A stretch of 34,044 bases of DNA. Source: Nocardia thailandica NBRC 100428 (lineage in GTDB: Bacteria; Actinomycetota; Actinomycetes; Mycobacteriales; Mycobacteriaceae). The notes under the pieces are model-generated. The model ran no database searches. It was not told where the DNA came from and worked only from the letters and a program-made list of their open reading frames with translations. Location: assembly GCF_000308795.1 (NCBI RefSeq), contig NZ_BAGK01000304.1:1-34044 (forward strand), read 5' to 3'. Positions 7,390-15,880 of this stretch are shown one piece after another. Position numbers and translations under genes: made by a program. Position 1 is the first letter of the stretch, and each line of letters starts with the position of its first letter.

Positions 7390-7668
7390 ATGTCACCACT
7401 GCCGCAGCACGGGGCGGGCACCGCCGGGGCGCAGGCGCAGACACCCCTGCACCGCACCCTGTGGCTGCTCGAACAGGCCGCCGCGCGGTGCGCGGACGAC
7501 GGCATCAGCCTGCGGACGGTCTACGAGGACGTGGGCCGCGAACTCACCACCGCGCTGGGACAGTGCTCCACGCGGGCCACCGGCGCGCACGCGATCGACA
7601 CGGCCGCGGCGCGGGCCGAGCTGCTCGCCCTCGCCCACGCCGCGGTCCTGCGGGGCTACTACCGCTGA
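7390..7668 (+). CDS. Small hypothetical protein, 92 residues
   Basis: An ATG behind GGGGGAGGT gives a 92-residue protein with a low-complexity start (GAGTAGAQAQ) and an alpha-helical body: TLWLLEQAAARCADDGISLR, TVYEDVGRELTTALG, and a C-terminal AELLALAHAAVLRGYYR. No motif identifies a family. It is monocistronic, followed 11 bases later by a perfect 10-bp hairpin. The good ribosome site, bounded terminator and lack of a better frame on the other strand support a real gene. Confidence 0.6.
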   Translation: MSPLPQHGAGTAGAQAQTPLHRTLWLLEQAAARCADDGISLRTVYEDVGRELTTALGQCSTRATGAHAIDTAAARAELLALAHAAVLRGYYR

Positions 7669-7679
7669 CGGCACAGCAG

Positions 7680-7713
7680 GCGGCCCGGCACGATCACCGT
7701 CACGCCGGGCCGC
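7680..7713 (+). terminator. Hairpin terminator after the 92-residue gene
   Basis: GCGGCCCGGC at 7680-7689 and GCCGGGCCGC at 7704-7713 form a perfect 10-bp stem with a 14-base loop, starting 11 bases after the stop at 7668. There is no T-run, as usual for high-GC actinobacteria. Confidence 0.6.
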
Positions 7714-7832
7714 GATTGGTACGAGTCACCGAGGGGATCGCGCCGTTTCGGCACTAGTCTCGACAGTGGTGACGGCTCCGGCGACGTCAGCGAGCCTCCG
7801 GCCCGGTCGAGTTCAGTAGGAGGATCCACAAG

Positions 7833-8495
7833 GTGGCGAAGCCAGTCCATCGTCGGCAGCCTCGGCAGGACCGCGCCAGGGGCACGCGTGAGCTGATCCT
7901 CGACACCGCCGCGGAACTGTTCGGCACGCTGGGCGTGGCCAAGACCTCCACCAACCGGATCGCGGCCGACGCCGAGGTCAGCATCGGCACCGTCTACCGG
8001 TACTTCGCCGACCGCGACGCCATCGTCGCCGAACTGCTCGACCGGCTCCTCGACGACGTCGAACGCGTGTTCCGCGCGCACCTGCCCGACCTCAGCGCCC
8101 TCGATGCCGACGATCATCGCGACCTCGCCGATCGCCTCACCGACCGGGTCGCCCGCGCCCTCGCGGCGTTCACCGACGTCCTGGTCGAGAACGCGCCGCT
8201 GTTGCGTGCCTTCGTCAGCGCCGTGCAGTACTACTCCTCGACGCTGCCCGAATTCGAACACCGCCTGCGCGCGCTGGCCGCCACCGCGCTGCGCGACTGG
8301 CTGGGTCCCCGCGACGACGCCCAGCTGGAACGGGTGACCTTCGTCTTCGTCAACACCACCTTCGCCGTCGTCGTCCGCGCGGCGGCCTCCTCGCTCACCG
8401 CCGAGGACCGCGCCGCCGCCCTCGGCATGGCCTCGCGCATGATGGGCGCCTGGCTGGCCGACGAGGCGGGCGACCGGTCAGCGAGCCGTCGCTGA
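7833..8495 (+). CDS. TetR/AcrR family regulator (copy 1 of 3)
   Basis: The 220-residue protein starts at a GTG behind GGAGGATCCACAAG. The N-terminal HTH is clear: TRELILDTAAELFGTLGV at about 21-38, then TSTNRIAADAEVSIGTVYRY with the recognition helix. The C-terminal ligand domain contains LLRAFVSAVQYYSSTLPEFE, LGPRDDAQLE and MMGAWLADE, phrases shared with the two TetR proteins encoded at 8478 and 9368. It therefore belongs to a local paralogous set. It faces copy 2 and their 3' ends overlap by 18 bases. No enzyme or pump gene is directly divergent from it, so its target is not evident. Confidence 0.92.
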   Translation: MAKPVHRRQPRQDRARGTRELILDTAAELFGTLGVAKTSTNRIAADAEVSIGTVYRYFADRDAIVAELLDRLLDDVERVFRAHLPDLSALDADDHRDLADRLTDRVARALAAFTDVLVENAPLLRAFVSAVQYYSSTLPEFEHRLRALAATALRDWLGPRDDAQLERVTFVFVNTTFAVVVRAAASSLTAEDRAAALGMASRMMGAWLADEAGDRSASRR

Positions 8496-9131
8496 GTTCT
8501 CGGCGATGATCCAGACCCCGATCATGCGCGCGGTGGTCTCCAGCGCCTCGCGGCGCTGCTCGGCGCCGATGTCCTGGGCCGCGGTCCGCAGCACCGCGGC
8601 GAAGCCGGTGTTGATCATCAGATCCGTGGCGGTGTCGAGGTAGCGGTCGTCGCGGGGGCCCAGCGCCTGGATCAGGATGACCTTCACCAGCAGCCGCAGC
8701 CGCTGCTCGAACTCCGAGAGCCCGGCCTCGGGGAACTGCAGGGACCGGATCAGGGCGTTCACCAGTCCGGCCTGGGTTTCCAGGATCGTGGCGAAGACCG
8801 CGAGCACCTCGGCGGCGATCGACGTGGCGTATTCCGGGGTGGCCTCGTCGTGGGAGATCGACAGCGAGAACGCGCGACTGGTGAAGTCGTTCTCGATCTG
8901 CTCGAGGAGCCGTTCGGTCAGCTCGGCCACGATGGCGGACTTGTCCGAGAAGTACCGGTACAGGGTCCCCACCGAGACCCCGGCGTCCGCGGCGATGCGG
9001 CTCATCGGGACCTCCGCGATACCCGCCGCACCGAACGCGGCCGCCGCCACCGACAGGATCCGGGTGCGAGTCGCCTCGGCCCGATCCTGTTGCGGCTGCC
9101 TGCGTCCCCCCTTCGACGCCTTCGGCGCCAT
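8478..9131 (-). CDS. TetR/AcrR family regulator (copy 2 of 3)
   Basis: An ATG at 9131 behind GGAGGTGGTG gives 217 residues. The frame is open further upstream but without ribosome site or homology. HTH: TRTRILSVAAAAFGAAGIAE and MSRIAADAGVSVGTLYRYFS. The C-terminal domain carries FEQRLRLLVKVILIQALGPR, YLDTATDLMINTGFAAVLRT and MIGVWIIAE, closely matching copy 3 (9368-10030). Copies 2 and 3 are tandem on the same strand with a 236-base gap, as expected from a duplication. Its end overlaps the end of copy 1 by 18 bases. Confidence 0.92.
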   Translation of the reverse strand: MAPKASKGGRRQPQQDRAEATRTRILSVAAAAFGAAGIAEVPMSRIAADAGVSVGTLYRYFSDKSAIVAELTERLLEQIENDFTSRAFSLSISHDEATPEYATSIAAEVLAVFATILETQAGLVNALIRSLQFPEAGLSEFEQRLRLLVKVILIQALGPRDDRYLDTATDLMINTGFAAVLRTAAQDIGAEQRREALETTARMIGVWIIAENSATAR

Positions 9132-9367
9132 CACCACCTCCGCTCTGCATCGAGGACACGAGCCCGCCCCGACCGCGGGCACACCTGCCGACCCGCCGCG
9201 GTCGGACCGGGCGGAACGACGCTTCCGCCCGGCGGCCCCGACACGACCGCAGCCGACGACGTGCAGACCATACCGAGATCGCCGGGCCGCGGACCCCGGT
9301 CCGGCCGGATCGGCGCCGATTGCTGGGAGCTGCCACAAGAGCGGGCCGAACCCGTTGCGAGAAGTGA

Positions 9368-10030
9368 TCAGTGGCGGGCGCCGGTGACGCCGGGGTCCGT
9401 CTCGGCGGCCATCCAGGCGCCCATCATGTGCGCGGTCATCGTGATCACGCGGTCGCGGTCCTCGTCGGTGACGCCCTCCACCGCGCTGCGCACCACCGCC
9501 GCGAAGCCGGTGTTGATGAACACCCGTGTCGCGGTGTCGAGGTACTCGTTCTCGCGCGGACCCAGGTTCTGGATCAGGATCACCTTGACCATGATCCGCA
9601 ACCGCTTCTCCAGCTCCGGCAGCCCGCTGCTGTAGAACTGCACGCCGCCGACCAGCGCGCGGAGCAGGGCGGCGTTGGGGACGAGCACCTCGCTGAAGAC
9701 GCCGAGGATCTCTTCCAGCACGGCCGTGTACGCCTCGACGGATCCCGCGCGCCACCGGCTGGAGAACTCGAAAGCCCGCTCGGTGAACCGGTCCTCGACC
9801 TCGGCGATGAGCCGCTCGGTGAGTTCGTCGACGATCACGGCCTTGTCGGAGAAGTATCGGTACAGCGTGCCGACGCTGACCTCGGCGTCGGCCGCGATCC
9901 GGTTGGTCGAGACCTGGGCGACGCCGTCGCGGCCGAACAGCGCGGCGGCGGTGTCGAGGATGTGGGTGCGGGTCTCGCGGGCACGATCCTGGCTCGGTAC
10001 GGTCCGTCGCTTAGTCACCTTCGGTGGCAT
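9368..10030 (-). CDS. TetR/AcrR family regulator (copy 3 of 3)
   Basis: This is a 220-residue TetR protein whose HTH reads THILDTAAALFGRDGVAQVS and TNRIAADAEVSVGTLYRYFS. The ligand domain shares VQFYSSGLPELEKRLR, VKVILIQNLGPRENEYLDTA and INTGFAAVVR with copies 1 and 2. The ATG follows GGAGGCGACC. It lies 74 bases downstream of the ABC1 kinase gene on the same strand and could be co-transcribed with it or carry its own promoter in the gap. The near identity of the recognition helices across the three copies suggests related operators. Confidence 0.92.
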   Translation of the reverse strand: MPPKVTKRRTVPSQDRARETRTHILDTAAALFGRDGVAQVSTNRIAADAEVSVGTLYRYFSDKAVIVDELTERLIAEVEDRFTERAFEFSSRWRAGSVEAYTAVLEEILGVFSEVLVPNAALLRALVGGVQFYSSGLPELEKRLRIMVKVILIQNLGPRENEYLDTATRVFINTGFAAVVRSAVEGVTDEDRDRVITMTAHMMGAWMAAETDPGVTGARH

Positions 10031-10104
10031 GGTCGCCTCCTCGGAACCGAGCGGTGTGTGACATGGGAGAACATCCTAGGCGGGTGGCCGGTCCACGACG
10101 GCGC

Positions 10105-11487
10105 TCAGCGCGGCCGGGCCCCGGGGCTCCAGCCGTCGGCACCGCGGCCGATCTCGGTGGCCGGGGCCTCGTCGTAGAGCCACTCCCTGGCCAGCCGGTG
10201 CCAGTTCCCGCTGGCCCCGATCCGACCGAGGCAGGTCAGGGTGAACAGTTCCGCGCGCCGGGAGAAGACGTGCTCGGGCGGCAGGATGAGCCGGCGCACC
10301 GCCCGGTGGTCGGGCGCGCGCGGATCGGTGGCCAGCACCACCGCGCTCGTCGCGATCGCCGGCGTCACGGTCAGTTCCTCGTCGAACAGATGCCAGCCGC
10401 TGGCCGACCACACGTAGTCCAGGCAGTCCTCGCCGGTGATCGCGGAGTCCTCGGTGATGATGCCGCGGCCGCGCCACAGGGCCTCGATCTCGTCGGGGCG
10501 TTCTTCCGCGGCCGCGCGCAGCACCCGCCGTTCCAGCTCGCGCGCCTCGGGCGCGATCGTGCTGTAGAGCCCGAAGTCGACGAACCCGACGCGACCGTCC
10601 TCGGCGAGGATGATGTTGCCCGGATGCGGGTCGGCGCAGTACTCGCCGTCGCGGAACATGCCGGTGATGTAGAAGCGGTAGACGAGTTCGCCGACCCGGT
10701 CACGCTCGGCCTCGGCGAGGTGGCGGGTCTGATGGAAGGGCAGGCCCTCGACGAATTCGGTCACCAGCACGTTGTCGGTGCACAGCGCGGCGATCGTGTC
10801 GGGGACCAGGATGAAGGGATGGTCGCGGTATCGCGACGCGACCCGGTGCTGGCTGCGCGCCTCGCGCCGGTAGTCCAGCTCCGCGGCGATGTTGGTGCTG
10901 ATCTCGTCGAGCACGTCGACGTCACCGGCCGAGGGCAGGAACGCCCCGAGCAGGTTGCGGAAGAACCGCAGATTTCGCAGGTCGGCGTGGACCGCCCGGT
11001 CGACGCCGGGGTACTTCACCTTCACCGCGACCATCCGCCCGTCGTGCAGGCGGGCGCGATAGACCTGCCCGATCGATGCCGCGGCGACGGGCCGCTCGTC
11101 GAAGTCGGCGAACGCGCGCGCCAGGGGGCCGAGGTCCGCCTCGATGACCGCGCGCATCTGCGCGAAGGTGACCTCGGGCGCGCTGTCGCACAGCTCGGCC
11201 AGCTTGACCCGGAACATCTCCCGCGAGTCCTCGGGGATCAGATCCAGGTCGAGCACCGAGGCCATCTGCCCCAGTTTCATCGCCGCGCCCTTCATCCCGC
11301 CCAGCACGGTCACGATCTGCTGGGCGGTCTGCATCGACGCCCGCGTGGCCAGCCGGGCCCTCGCCTGCTCGGTGCGCCCGACCATCGCCACCCGTGTGCC
11401 GAGTCCTCGCGCGGCCTGTCCCGCCGCCAGGCGACCCAGCCGGGCCCCACGCGCCATTCGCCCACCAGGCAATTGCTTGCCCGCCAC
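10105..11487 (-). CDS. ABC1/AarF (UbiB) atypical kinase
   Basis: The chosen GTG at 11487 lies six bases after a GGAGG site and gives 460 residues; a GTG three bases earlier is possible. Hallmarks of the ABC1 kinase-like family are present: KLGQ at 71-74 in the N-terminal extension, the Ala-rich loop AAASIGQ at 135-141 replacing the usual glycine loop, the Lys in VAVKVKYPG at about 156, DPHPGN at 286-291 and VDFG at 303-306. These proteins bind ATP and influence quinone or lipid biosynthesis at the membrane; direct protein kinase activity is generally doubted. The gene sits downstream of a desaturase and an unknown gene on the same strand, consistent with a lipid-related role (inference). Confidence 0.9.
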   Translation of the reverse strand: MAGKQLPGGRMARGARLGRLAAGQAARGLGTRVAMVGRTEQARARLATRASMQTAQQIVTVLGGMKGAAMKLGQMASVLDLDLIPEDSREMFRVKLAELCDSAPEVTFAQMRAVIEADLGPLARAFADFDERPVAAASIGQVYRARLHDGRMVAVKVKYPGVDRAVHADLRNLRFFRNLLGAFLPSAGDVDVLDEISTNIAAELDYRREARSQHRVASRYRDHPFILVPDTIAALCTDNVLVTEFVEGLPFHQTRHLAEAERDRVGELVYRFYITGMFRDGEYCADPHPGNIILAEDGRVGFVDFGLYSTIAPEARELERRVLRAAAEERPDEIEALWRGRGIITEDSAITGEDCLDYVWSASGWHLFDEELTVTPAIATSAVVLATDPRAPDHRAVRRLILPPEHVFSRRAELFTLTCLGRIGASGNWHRLAREWLYDEAPATEIGRGADGWSPGARPR

Positions 11488-11713
11488 CACACACCTCCCA
11501 CCGAACCCGAATCCACCCCGCCTGCGCACCGGTACCGCGATAGGCAAATATCCAGCCTCGACCGGGGGCGAGCACCGGTATCGCCGACGCTTGGTGTCAC
11601 TTCACACACCGCGCGGCCGCGCGCCTGGGACAGATCACAGCACCCTGGGCGGGAACTGCCGCAATCGCGTCCGCCGTGCGGGGTCCACCGTGACGATCTC
11701 CGGCACCGGAGAA

Positions 11714-12352
11714 TCAGACCGGCGGCAGGCCGCGGGCGCGGAGTTCGTCGTGGATCATCGCCGTCAGCGTCGCCGCCAGCGGGTCGAGCGGGGTCAGCGG
11801 CAGGGGCAGCCCGTCCGCCGCGCGGACCCGCAGCAGCGCGGCGGCGAGCAGCGCGAAGTCGGCGGTGTGGACCAGGCCCCAGATGCGTTCGACCTCGGGA
11901 TCGGCTCTGCCCTCTTCGCGCGCGGCGCGCCAGCGGCCGGGATCGGCGCCGGTCCCCCGCCGGGCCGGGCCGTCGACGCCGCGATGCCGGTCGGCGACCA
12001 CCGCGGCGGGCAGGCGGGAATACAGGTCGGCGCACAACACCGCCCGGCGCGCGTTGCTCCGGGCCAGCACGGTGAAGGTGGTCATCACCCGCTGCGGCGG
12101 CAGGTAGCGGCGGTAGAGCGCGCGCCAGTCCCGCAGCTGCTGTCCGAGCAGGGCCGCTTCGACCGTGCGGACCCGCACCGTGAGCTCGCGCGCCTCGGCC
12201 GCGATCAGCTGCGCGCGGCGCTCCGGCGTGGCGGCCGGGTCGCGCAGCCAGTCCTCGTGCAGCCGGGCGACCTCGGCGCGGACGACGCGGTCGATCCGCA
12301 CGTCGGCGCCCTGGCACGGCGTCGCGCCGGAGTCGTCGTTGCCCGCGATCAC
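11714..12352 (-). CDS. Unknown protein translationally coupled to desaturase gene
   Basis: The GTG start at 12352 overlaps the stop of the desaturase gene as GTGA, so the two are coupled. The 212-residue product is helical and rich in Arg and Ala: RIDRVVRAEVARLHEDWLRD, then LTVRVRTVEAALLGQQLRDW, YRRYLPPQRVMTTFTVLARS, a variable middle, IWGLVHTADFALLAAALL and a final LTAMIHDELRARGLPPV. I recognise no domain. Its position makes a role as partner or modulator of the desaturase plausible. The opposite strand is also open here, but the coupling and consistent amino acid composition favour this frame. Confidence 0.65.
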   Translation of the reverse strand: MIAGNDDSGATPCQGADVRIDRVVRAEVARLHEDWLRDPAATPERRAQLIAAEARELTVRVRTVEAALLGQQLRDWRALYRRYLPPQRVMTTFTVLARSNARRAVLCADLYSRLPAAVVADRHRGVDGPARRGTGADPGRWRAAREEGRADPEVERIWGLVHTADFALLAAALLRVRAADGLPLPLTPLDPLAATLTAMIHDELRARGLPPV

Positions 12353-13299
12353 GACGGGACGGGCGCGCGCCGCGCGTCGCGCGCCAGCGCCCGGTCCCGC
12401 TGCTCCTCGAAGCGAGCGGCTCTGGTCTCGAGGTCGGCGAGATGGGCGGCGAGCCGGTCGCGCGCGCGTTCCCCCTCGTCGGTGAAGTCGTCGCGGTCGA
12501 ACACGTTCCACAGGCGCAGCACCGGCCTGAGCACGACGTCCAGGTGCTGGCGCAGGTCGTAGACCCCGTGCTTGGCGAGCAGGACCGCGTTGCGCCGGAA
12601 GTTGGGCTGATGCAGCCCCGGCATCTGGAAACGCTCGATCACCTCCGTGATCGCCCGCATGCTGTCGTCGGGGGCGAGGTCGAGCGAGGCCGCGCACAGC
12701 TTGCGGTAGAAGATCATGTGCAGGTTCTCGTCGGCGGCGATCCGTTGCAGCATCCGTTCGGCGATCGGCTCGTTGCACAACGTTCCGGTGTTGCGGTGGC
12801 TGATCCGCGTCGCCAGCTCCTGGAAGGTCACATACGCCACCGAGCGCAGGAACTGCGATCCCGGTTCGGGTTTGGCGATCCCGGCGGTCATGTGCGCCAT
12901 CCGGTCGCGTTCGAGCGCCACCGGGTCCACCGCGCGGGTGACCACCAGATAGTCGCGCAGCACGATGCCGTGCCGATTCTCCTCCGCTGTCCATCGCCCG
13001 ACCCAGGTCCCGAAGGCGCCGTCGAGGCCGAAGGTGTCGGCCAGCTCGCGGTGATAGGAGGGCAGGTTGTCCTCGGTCAGCAGGTTGGTGATCATGGCCG
13101 CCCTGGCGACCTCGCCCAGCCGCGATTGCCCTGGCTCCCAGTCGATTCCGCCCATCGCGGCGAAGTTGCGGCCCTCGTCCCAGGGGACGTAGTCGTGCGG
13201 ATTCCAGTCCCGGGCCGCGGCCAGGTGATCGTCGAGGCTCGCCTCCACCACCGGTTCGAGCTCGCTCAGGATGTCGTGATCGGTCAACGGCGCGGCCAT
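12349..13299 (-). CDS. Acyl-ACP desaturase (DesA-like diiron enzyme)
   Basis: The ATG at 13299 behind GAAGGACACC gives 316 residues; an upstream ATG in frame (13344) lacks a ribosome site. Ferritin-like diiron ligands are visible: EDNLPSYH at 76-83, EENRH at 106-110, Glu161 in TFQELATR, and DENLH at 190-194. This pattern is that of soluble acyl-[acyl carrier protein] desaturases, which use O2 and ferredoxin to insert a cis double bond in a fatty acyl chain. In Mycobacteriales the DesA1/DesA2 proteins act on mycolic acid precursors. Which of the two this corresponds to cannot be decided by eye. It overlaps the following unknown gene by 4 bases. Confidence 0.9.
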   Translation of the reverse strand: MAAPLTDHDILSELEPVVEASLDDHLAAARDWNPHDYVPWDEGRNFAAMGGIDWEPGQSRLGEVARAAMITNLLTEDNLPSYHRELADTFGLDGAFGTWVGRWTAEENRHGIVLRDYLVVTRAVDPVALERDRMAHMTAGIAKPEPGSQFLRSVAYVTFQELATRISHRNTGTLCNEPIAERMLQRIAADENLHMIFYRKLCAASLDLAPDDSMRAITEVIERFQMPGLHQPNFRRNAVLLAKHGVYDLRQHLDVVLRPVLRLWNVFDRDDFTDEGERARDRLAAHLADLETRAARFEEQRDRALARDARRAPVPS

Positions 13300-13856
13300 G
13301 GTGTCCTTCGGTGTCCGGGAGATCGTGCCCGACGAGCCGGGCACCGTCGGCGCCCGCGTGATCAGCCTCGGCCCACGGCCCGCCGCCCGAGCGAATTCGC
13401 CGCGACTCTGTGCCCACTCATAGCGGAGCGGACACGAACGCTGTCACGAGCCGCAGCGGTCCGCCCGCACCGTGGATTCGTCTCGGCCACCGCGAGCTAC
13501 CACGGCGCGGACGGCGACCCGCGCCCTGCGCCCTCCCGGATGGCGATGGTGGGGACCCTCCGAATTCGATCGTGTGGCGGCTCGGCTCCACGACCGGCCT
13601 CGACCCCGGCCGGCTCTACCGGGTCCGCGGCGGAGGGGCCAGCCCCTCCCCCGCCACCTGCCGGCCGGCCACCCGCACGGCCCTCATCGCCGTCATCGTC
13701 GGCTCGGTCATGTGCCCCCGTGCCCAGCACCGGCTGCCACCGCTCCTACCGATGCCGCACAGGCAACGCAGTCATCCTGTAGCCGCCCGGGACCGACGCC
13801 TGCTGCCACCGACCGTTCGACGGCCGGTAACGGGCCGACCCGCTACCGTCGAAGCC
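13300..13856. other. Non-coding or degenerate gap, 557 bases
   Basis: This is the longest gap in the window, between the leftward desaturase and the rightward Nudix gene. It contains a compact hairpin, GGAGGGG-ccag-CCCCTCC at 13632-13649. Several short frames run through it on both strands, among them a 31-codon leftward frame (13616-13711), but none has a good ribosome site or recognisable protein. TACCGT at 13844-13849 might be the -10 element of a leaderless Nudix transcript. The gap borders the accessory-looking block to its right and may hold a decayed gene. Confidence 0.35.
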
Positions 13857-14387
13857 GTGAGCGACACACAGTGGAAGATCCTTGGCGAACGTCTGGTCGA
13901 CGAGAACCGCCACATCACCCTCAAAACAGTCGACATCGAACTGCCCGACGGCGTGCAGTTCACCCAGTACGTAGCCAAGATGCCTCGCTGCGCAATGACG
14001 CTCGTGCTCAACGACGACCGCGAAGTCCTGCTGATGCGCCGCCACCGCTTCATCATCGACCAGTGGGTCTGGGAAGTCCCCGGCGGATACGTCGACGGCG
14101 CCGAGGACGTCGCCGCAGCAGCCGCCCGGGAGGTCGAGGAAGAGACCGGCTGGCGGCCGAAGTCCATGCAGCGCCTTGTCACCTACCAGCCCGCCATCGG
14201 CACCCTCGACCAGCCGCAGGAGATCTACCTCGCCCGCGGCGCCGAGCCGACCGGCGCAGCGCCCGACATCAACGAGGCGCAAGAGGTTCGCTGGATCCCG
14301 CTCGAGGAGGCGGCCGCGATGATCGAGCGTGGCGAAATCGTCGGCGCGGCAACCGTGGTGGGTATCTACCGCGCCTTGGCGCTGTAG
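13857..14387 (+). CDS. Nudix hydrolase (ADP-ribose pyrophosphatase-like)
   Basis: Starting at a GTG, this 176-residue protein contains a perfect Nudix box at residues 77-99: Gly, five residues, Glu, seven residues, then REVEEETGW. The box coordinates Mg and cleaves nucleoside diphosphates linked to another moiety. The preceding VLLMRRHRFIIDQWVWEVPG and the 40-residue N-terminal strand region resemble ADP-ribose/ADP-sugar pyrophosphatases. No ribosome site precedes the GTG, consistent with a leaderless transcript. Its last 22 bases overlap the end of the convergent HTH/helical-repeat gene. In many Streptomyces and Nocardia loci a Nudix gene neighbours regulators of that type; the functional link is not known to me. 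Confidence 0.9.
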   Translation: MSDTQWKILGERLVDENRHITLKTVDIELPDGVQFTQYVAKMPRCAMTLVLNDDREVLLMRRHRFIIDQWVWEVPGGYVDGAEDVAAAAAREVEEETGWRPKSMQRLVTYQPAIGTLDQPQEIYLARGAEPTGAAPDINEAQEVRWIPLEEAAAMIERGEIVGAATVVGIYRALAL

Positions 14388-15724
14388 GCCATCGCGCGCC
14401 GGCGGAAGTCGGTGACCTCCGGCATGCCTGCATGCGGCGCGAGGTGAGCACAGAGCTCACGCAGGTAAGCACCGGTTCGGCGGGACGCGACACCGTCTGC
14501 CAGTTCGAGTGCCTTGTCCCCGATCCTGACGGCCTCGGTGGGGTCCTCTGAAGCGACGGAGGAGGCGAGGAGGCAGAGGTTGAAGGTGCGGCCGCGCTGG
14601 TAGCCGTCGCTCATGTTGAGCGACTTCAATGCCAGTTCGGCGGCGCGCTTGTTGTCGCCGAGGTCGCGGAAGCAGTGCGCGGTCTTCGCGGACATGTAGG
14701 CGGTGTCCAGGTAAGTCAGCCAGCCGGGCACCTTCCCCTCGCGGTCGAACGCACGTTCCGCCGCGGCGAGGGTTGTGCCGCAGGCTGAGCGGTCGGCGCG
14801 AGCGGCGTGACCGTGGGCCTCGACCATGAGACATCCCGCCTCCAGCTTCGGCGACCCGGCCGTGCGCGCCGCGATCTGAGCGGCGCGAGCGAGATCCACG
14901 GCGTCGCCTGCCCGGCCGACATAGGTGGCCTGATGGGACATGGCGCTGAGGATCTCTGCTGAGAGCCCGGTGTCGCCGGCGGCGCGCGCGAGCCGCAGTG
15001 CCTGGATGAGATAGCGCTGGGCGAGTCCGTGGTCCTCGGTGTCGTAGGCGGCCCAGCCGGCGAGTTTCGTCAGCTCGGCCGCGGTCGCGTAGAGGCGCCG
15101 GCCGACGGCTTCGGTGAAGGAGCTCTGCAGCATCGGCGCGACGGCGGTGTGCAGGTAGTGCACGACGGTGCTGCGTACTCGGCCGCCGCCGACCCGGTTG
15201 TCCAGGTCGACGAAGGAGCTTGTCATGGTCCGCAGGGCGTCGACGTCGCCGTCGCCGATGCGGCGGTAGCCCGTCGTGGACATCGGCCGCTCGGGACCGG
15301 GCAAGGTCAGCCACCTCATGCTCGCCGCCGGGTACACGGCGACGGCGTAGGACGAATTCTGCAGGAACTTGCGGTGCTCGACATCGCTGCGCCACAGCGC
15401 GGTCACGGCCGCGGTTGCTTCCGACAGCGACAGCGGGAATTCGAGACCGATGTCGGCGGGGTCGCAGGCGGTCATGCCGCAGTCCTCGGCGGTGATTCGT
15501 CGGCCCAGGAGTTCGGTCAGGACTTCGGCGATGAGGGCCGGGCCCGGGGCGTTCGGTTGTTCTCCGGCGAGCCATCGGGCGACCGAGGTGTGGTCGTATG
15601 CGAGGCCTACTCCCACCGCTGCGCCGCGGTCGACGATGCGCCGCGCCAGTCCCTTTCGGGAGACGGTGGTTTCGGCCATCAGATCGGCGAGCTGACGGTT
15701 GGGCTGCTTCGGGCTGCGTCCCAT
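14366..15724 (-). CDS. Large HTH/helical-repeat transcriptional regulator
   Basis: The ATG at 15724 gives 452 residues; the frame extends upstream without support. Residues 1-60 (NRQLADLMAETTVSRKGLAR, then LAYDHTSVARWLAGEQP) form an XRE-like HTH of the kind found in a large actinobacterial family, and GRRITAEDCGM follows as in those proteins. The C-terminal two thirds is made of helical TPR-like repeats, e.g. LTKLAGWAAYDTEDHGLAQR, YLIQALRLARAAGD and FRDLGDNKRAAELALKSLNM. Such proteins sense a peptide or small ligand through the repeats in better-studied relatives. It is divergent from the compact three-gene operon at 15881, with an inverted repeat between them, so it is the likely regulator of that operon. 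Confidence 0.85.
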   Translation of the reverse strand: MGRSPKQPNRQLADLMAETTVSRKGLARRIVDRGAAVGVGLAYDHTSVARWLAGEQPNAPGPALIAEVLTELLGRRITAEDCGMTACDPADIGLEFPLSLSEATAAVTALWRSDVEHRKFLQNSSYAVAVYPAASMRWLTLPGPERPMSTTGYRRIGDGDVDALRTMTSSFVDLDNRVGGGRVRSTVVHYLHTAVAPMLQSSFTEAVGRRLYATAAELTKLAGWAAYDTEDHGLAQRYLIQALRLARAAGDTGLSAEILSAMSHQATYVGRAGDAVDLARAAQIAARTAGSPKLEAGCLMVEAHGHAARADRSACGTTLAAAERAFDREGKVPGWLTYLDTAYMSAKTAHCFRDLGDNKRAAELALKSLNMSDGYQRGRTFNLCLLASSVASEDPTEAVRIGDKALELADGVASRRTGAYLRELCAHLAPHAGMPEVTDFRRRAMAYSAKAR

Positions 15725-15772
15725 TTCTCGAGTTTGGCATTTGCGGGTTGGGCAGTCCATGAATCGGTCGCG

Positions 15773-15791
15773 GTGCACACCCCCTGTGCAC
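15773..15791. promoter_or_regulatory. Inverted repeat between regulator and three-gene operon
   Basis: GTGCACA at 15773-15779 and TGTGCAC at 15785-15791 are perfect 7-bp arms around CCCCC. The repeat lies 49 bases upstream of the regulator start and 90 bases upstream of the operon start, a good place for an operator serving both. Confidence 0.5.
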
Positions 15792-15880
15792 ACACCTGCC
15801 CCGGCCGCACGCCTTTCGAGGACGGGAACCACACGGGCAAGGTCGTTTTCACGACAGCCCACCAGCCACGAGGTGACGAG

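Noticed and set aside
10024..12075. A 683-codon rightward open frame across the ABC1 kinase gene
   Set aside because: It is antisense to a protein with all ABC1 motifs and encodes low-complexity sequence without homology.
13616..13711. A 31-codon leftward frame in the gap before the Nudix gene
   Set aside because: No ribosome site, contains the 13632 hairpin, and matches nothing I recognise; too short to support.
12442..13782. Rightward open frame across the desaturase gene and the 557-base gap
   Set aside because: The opposite strand encodes a desaturase with diiron ligands; the rightward translation has no ribosome site or family features.
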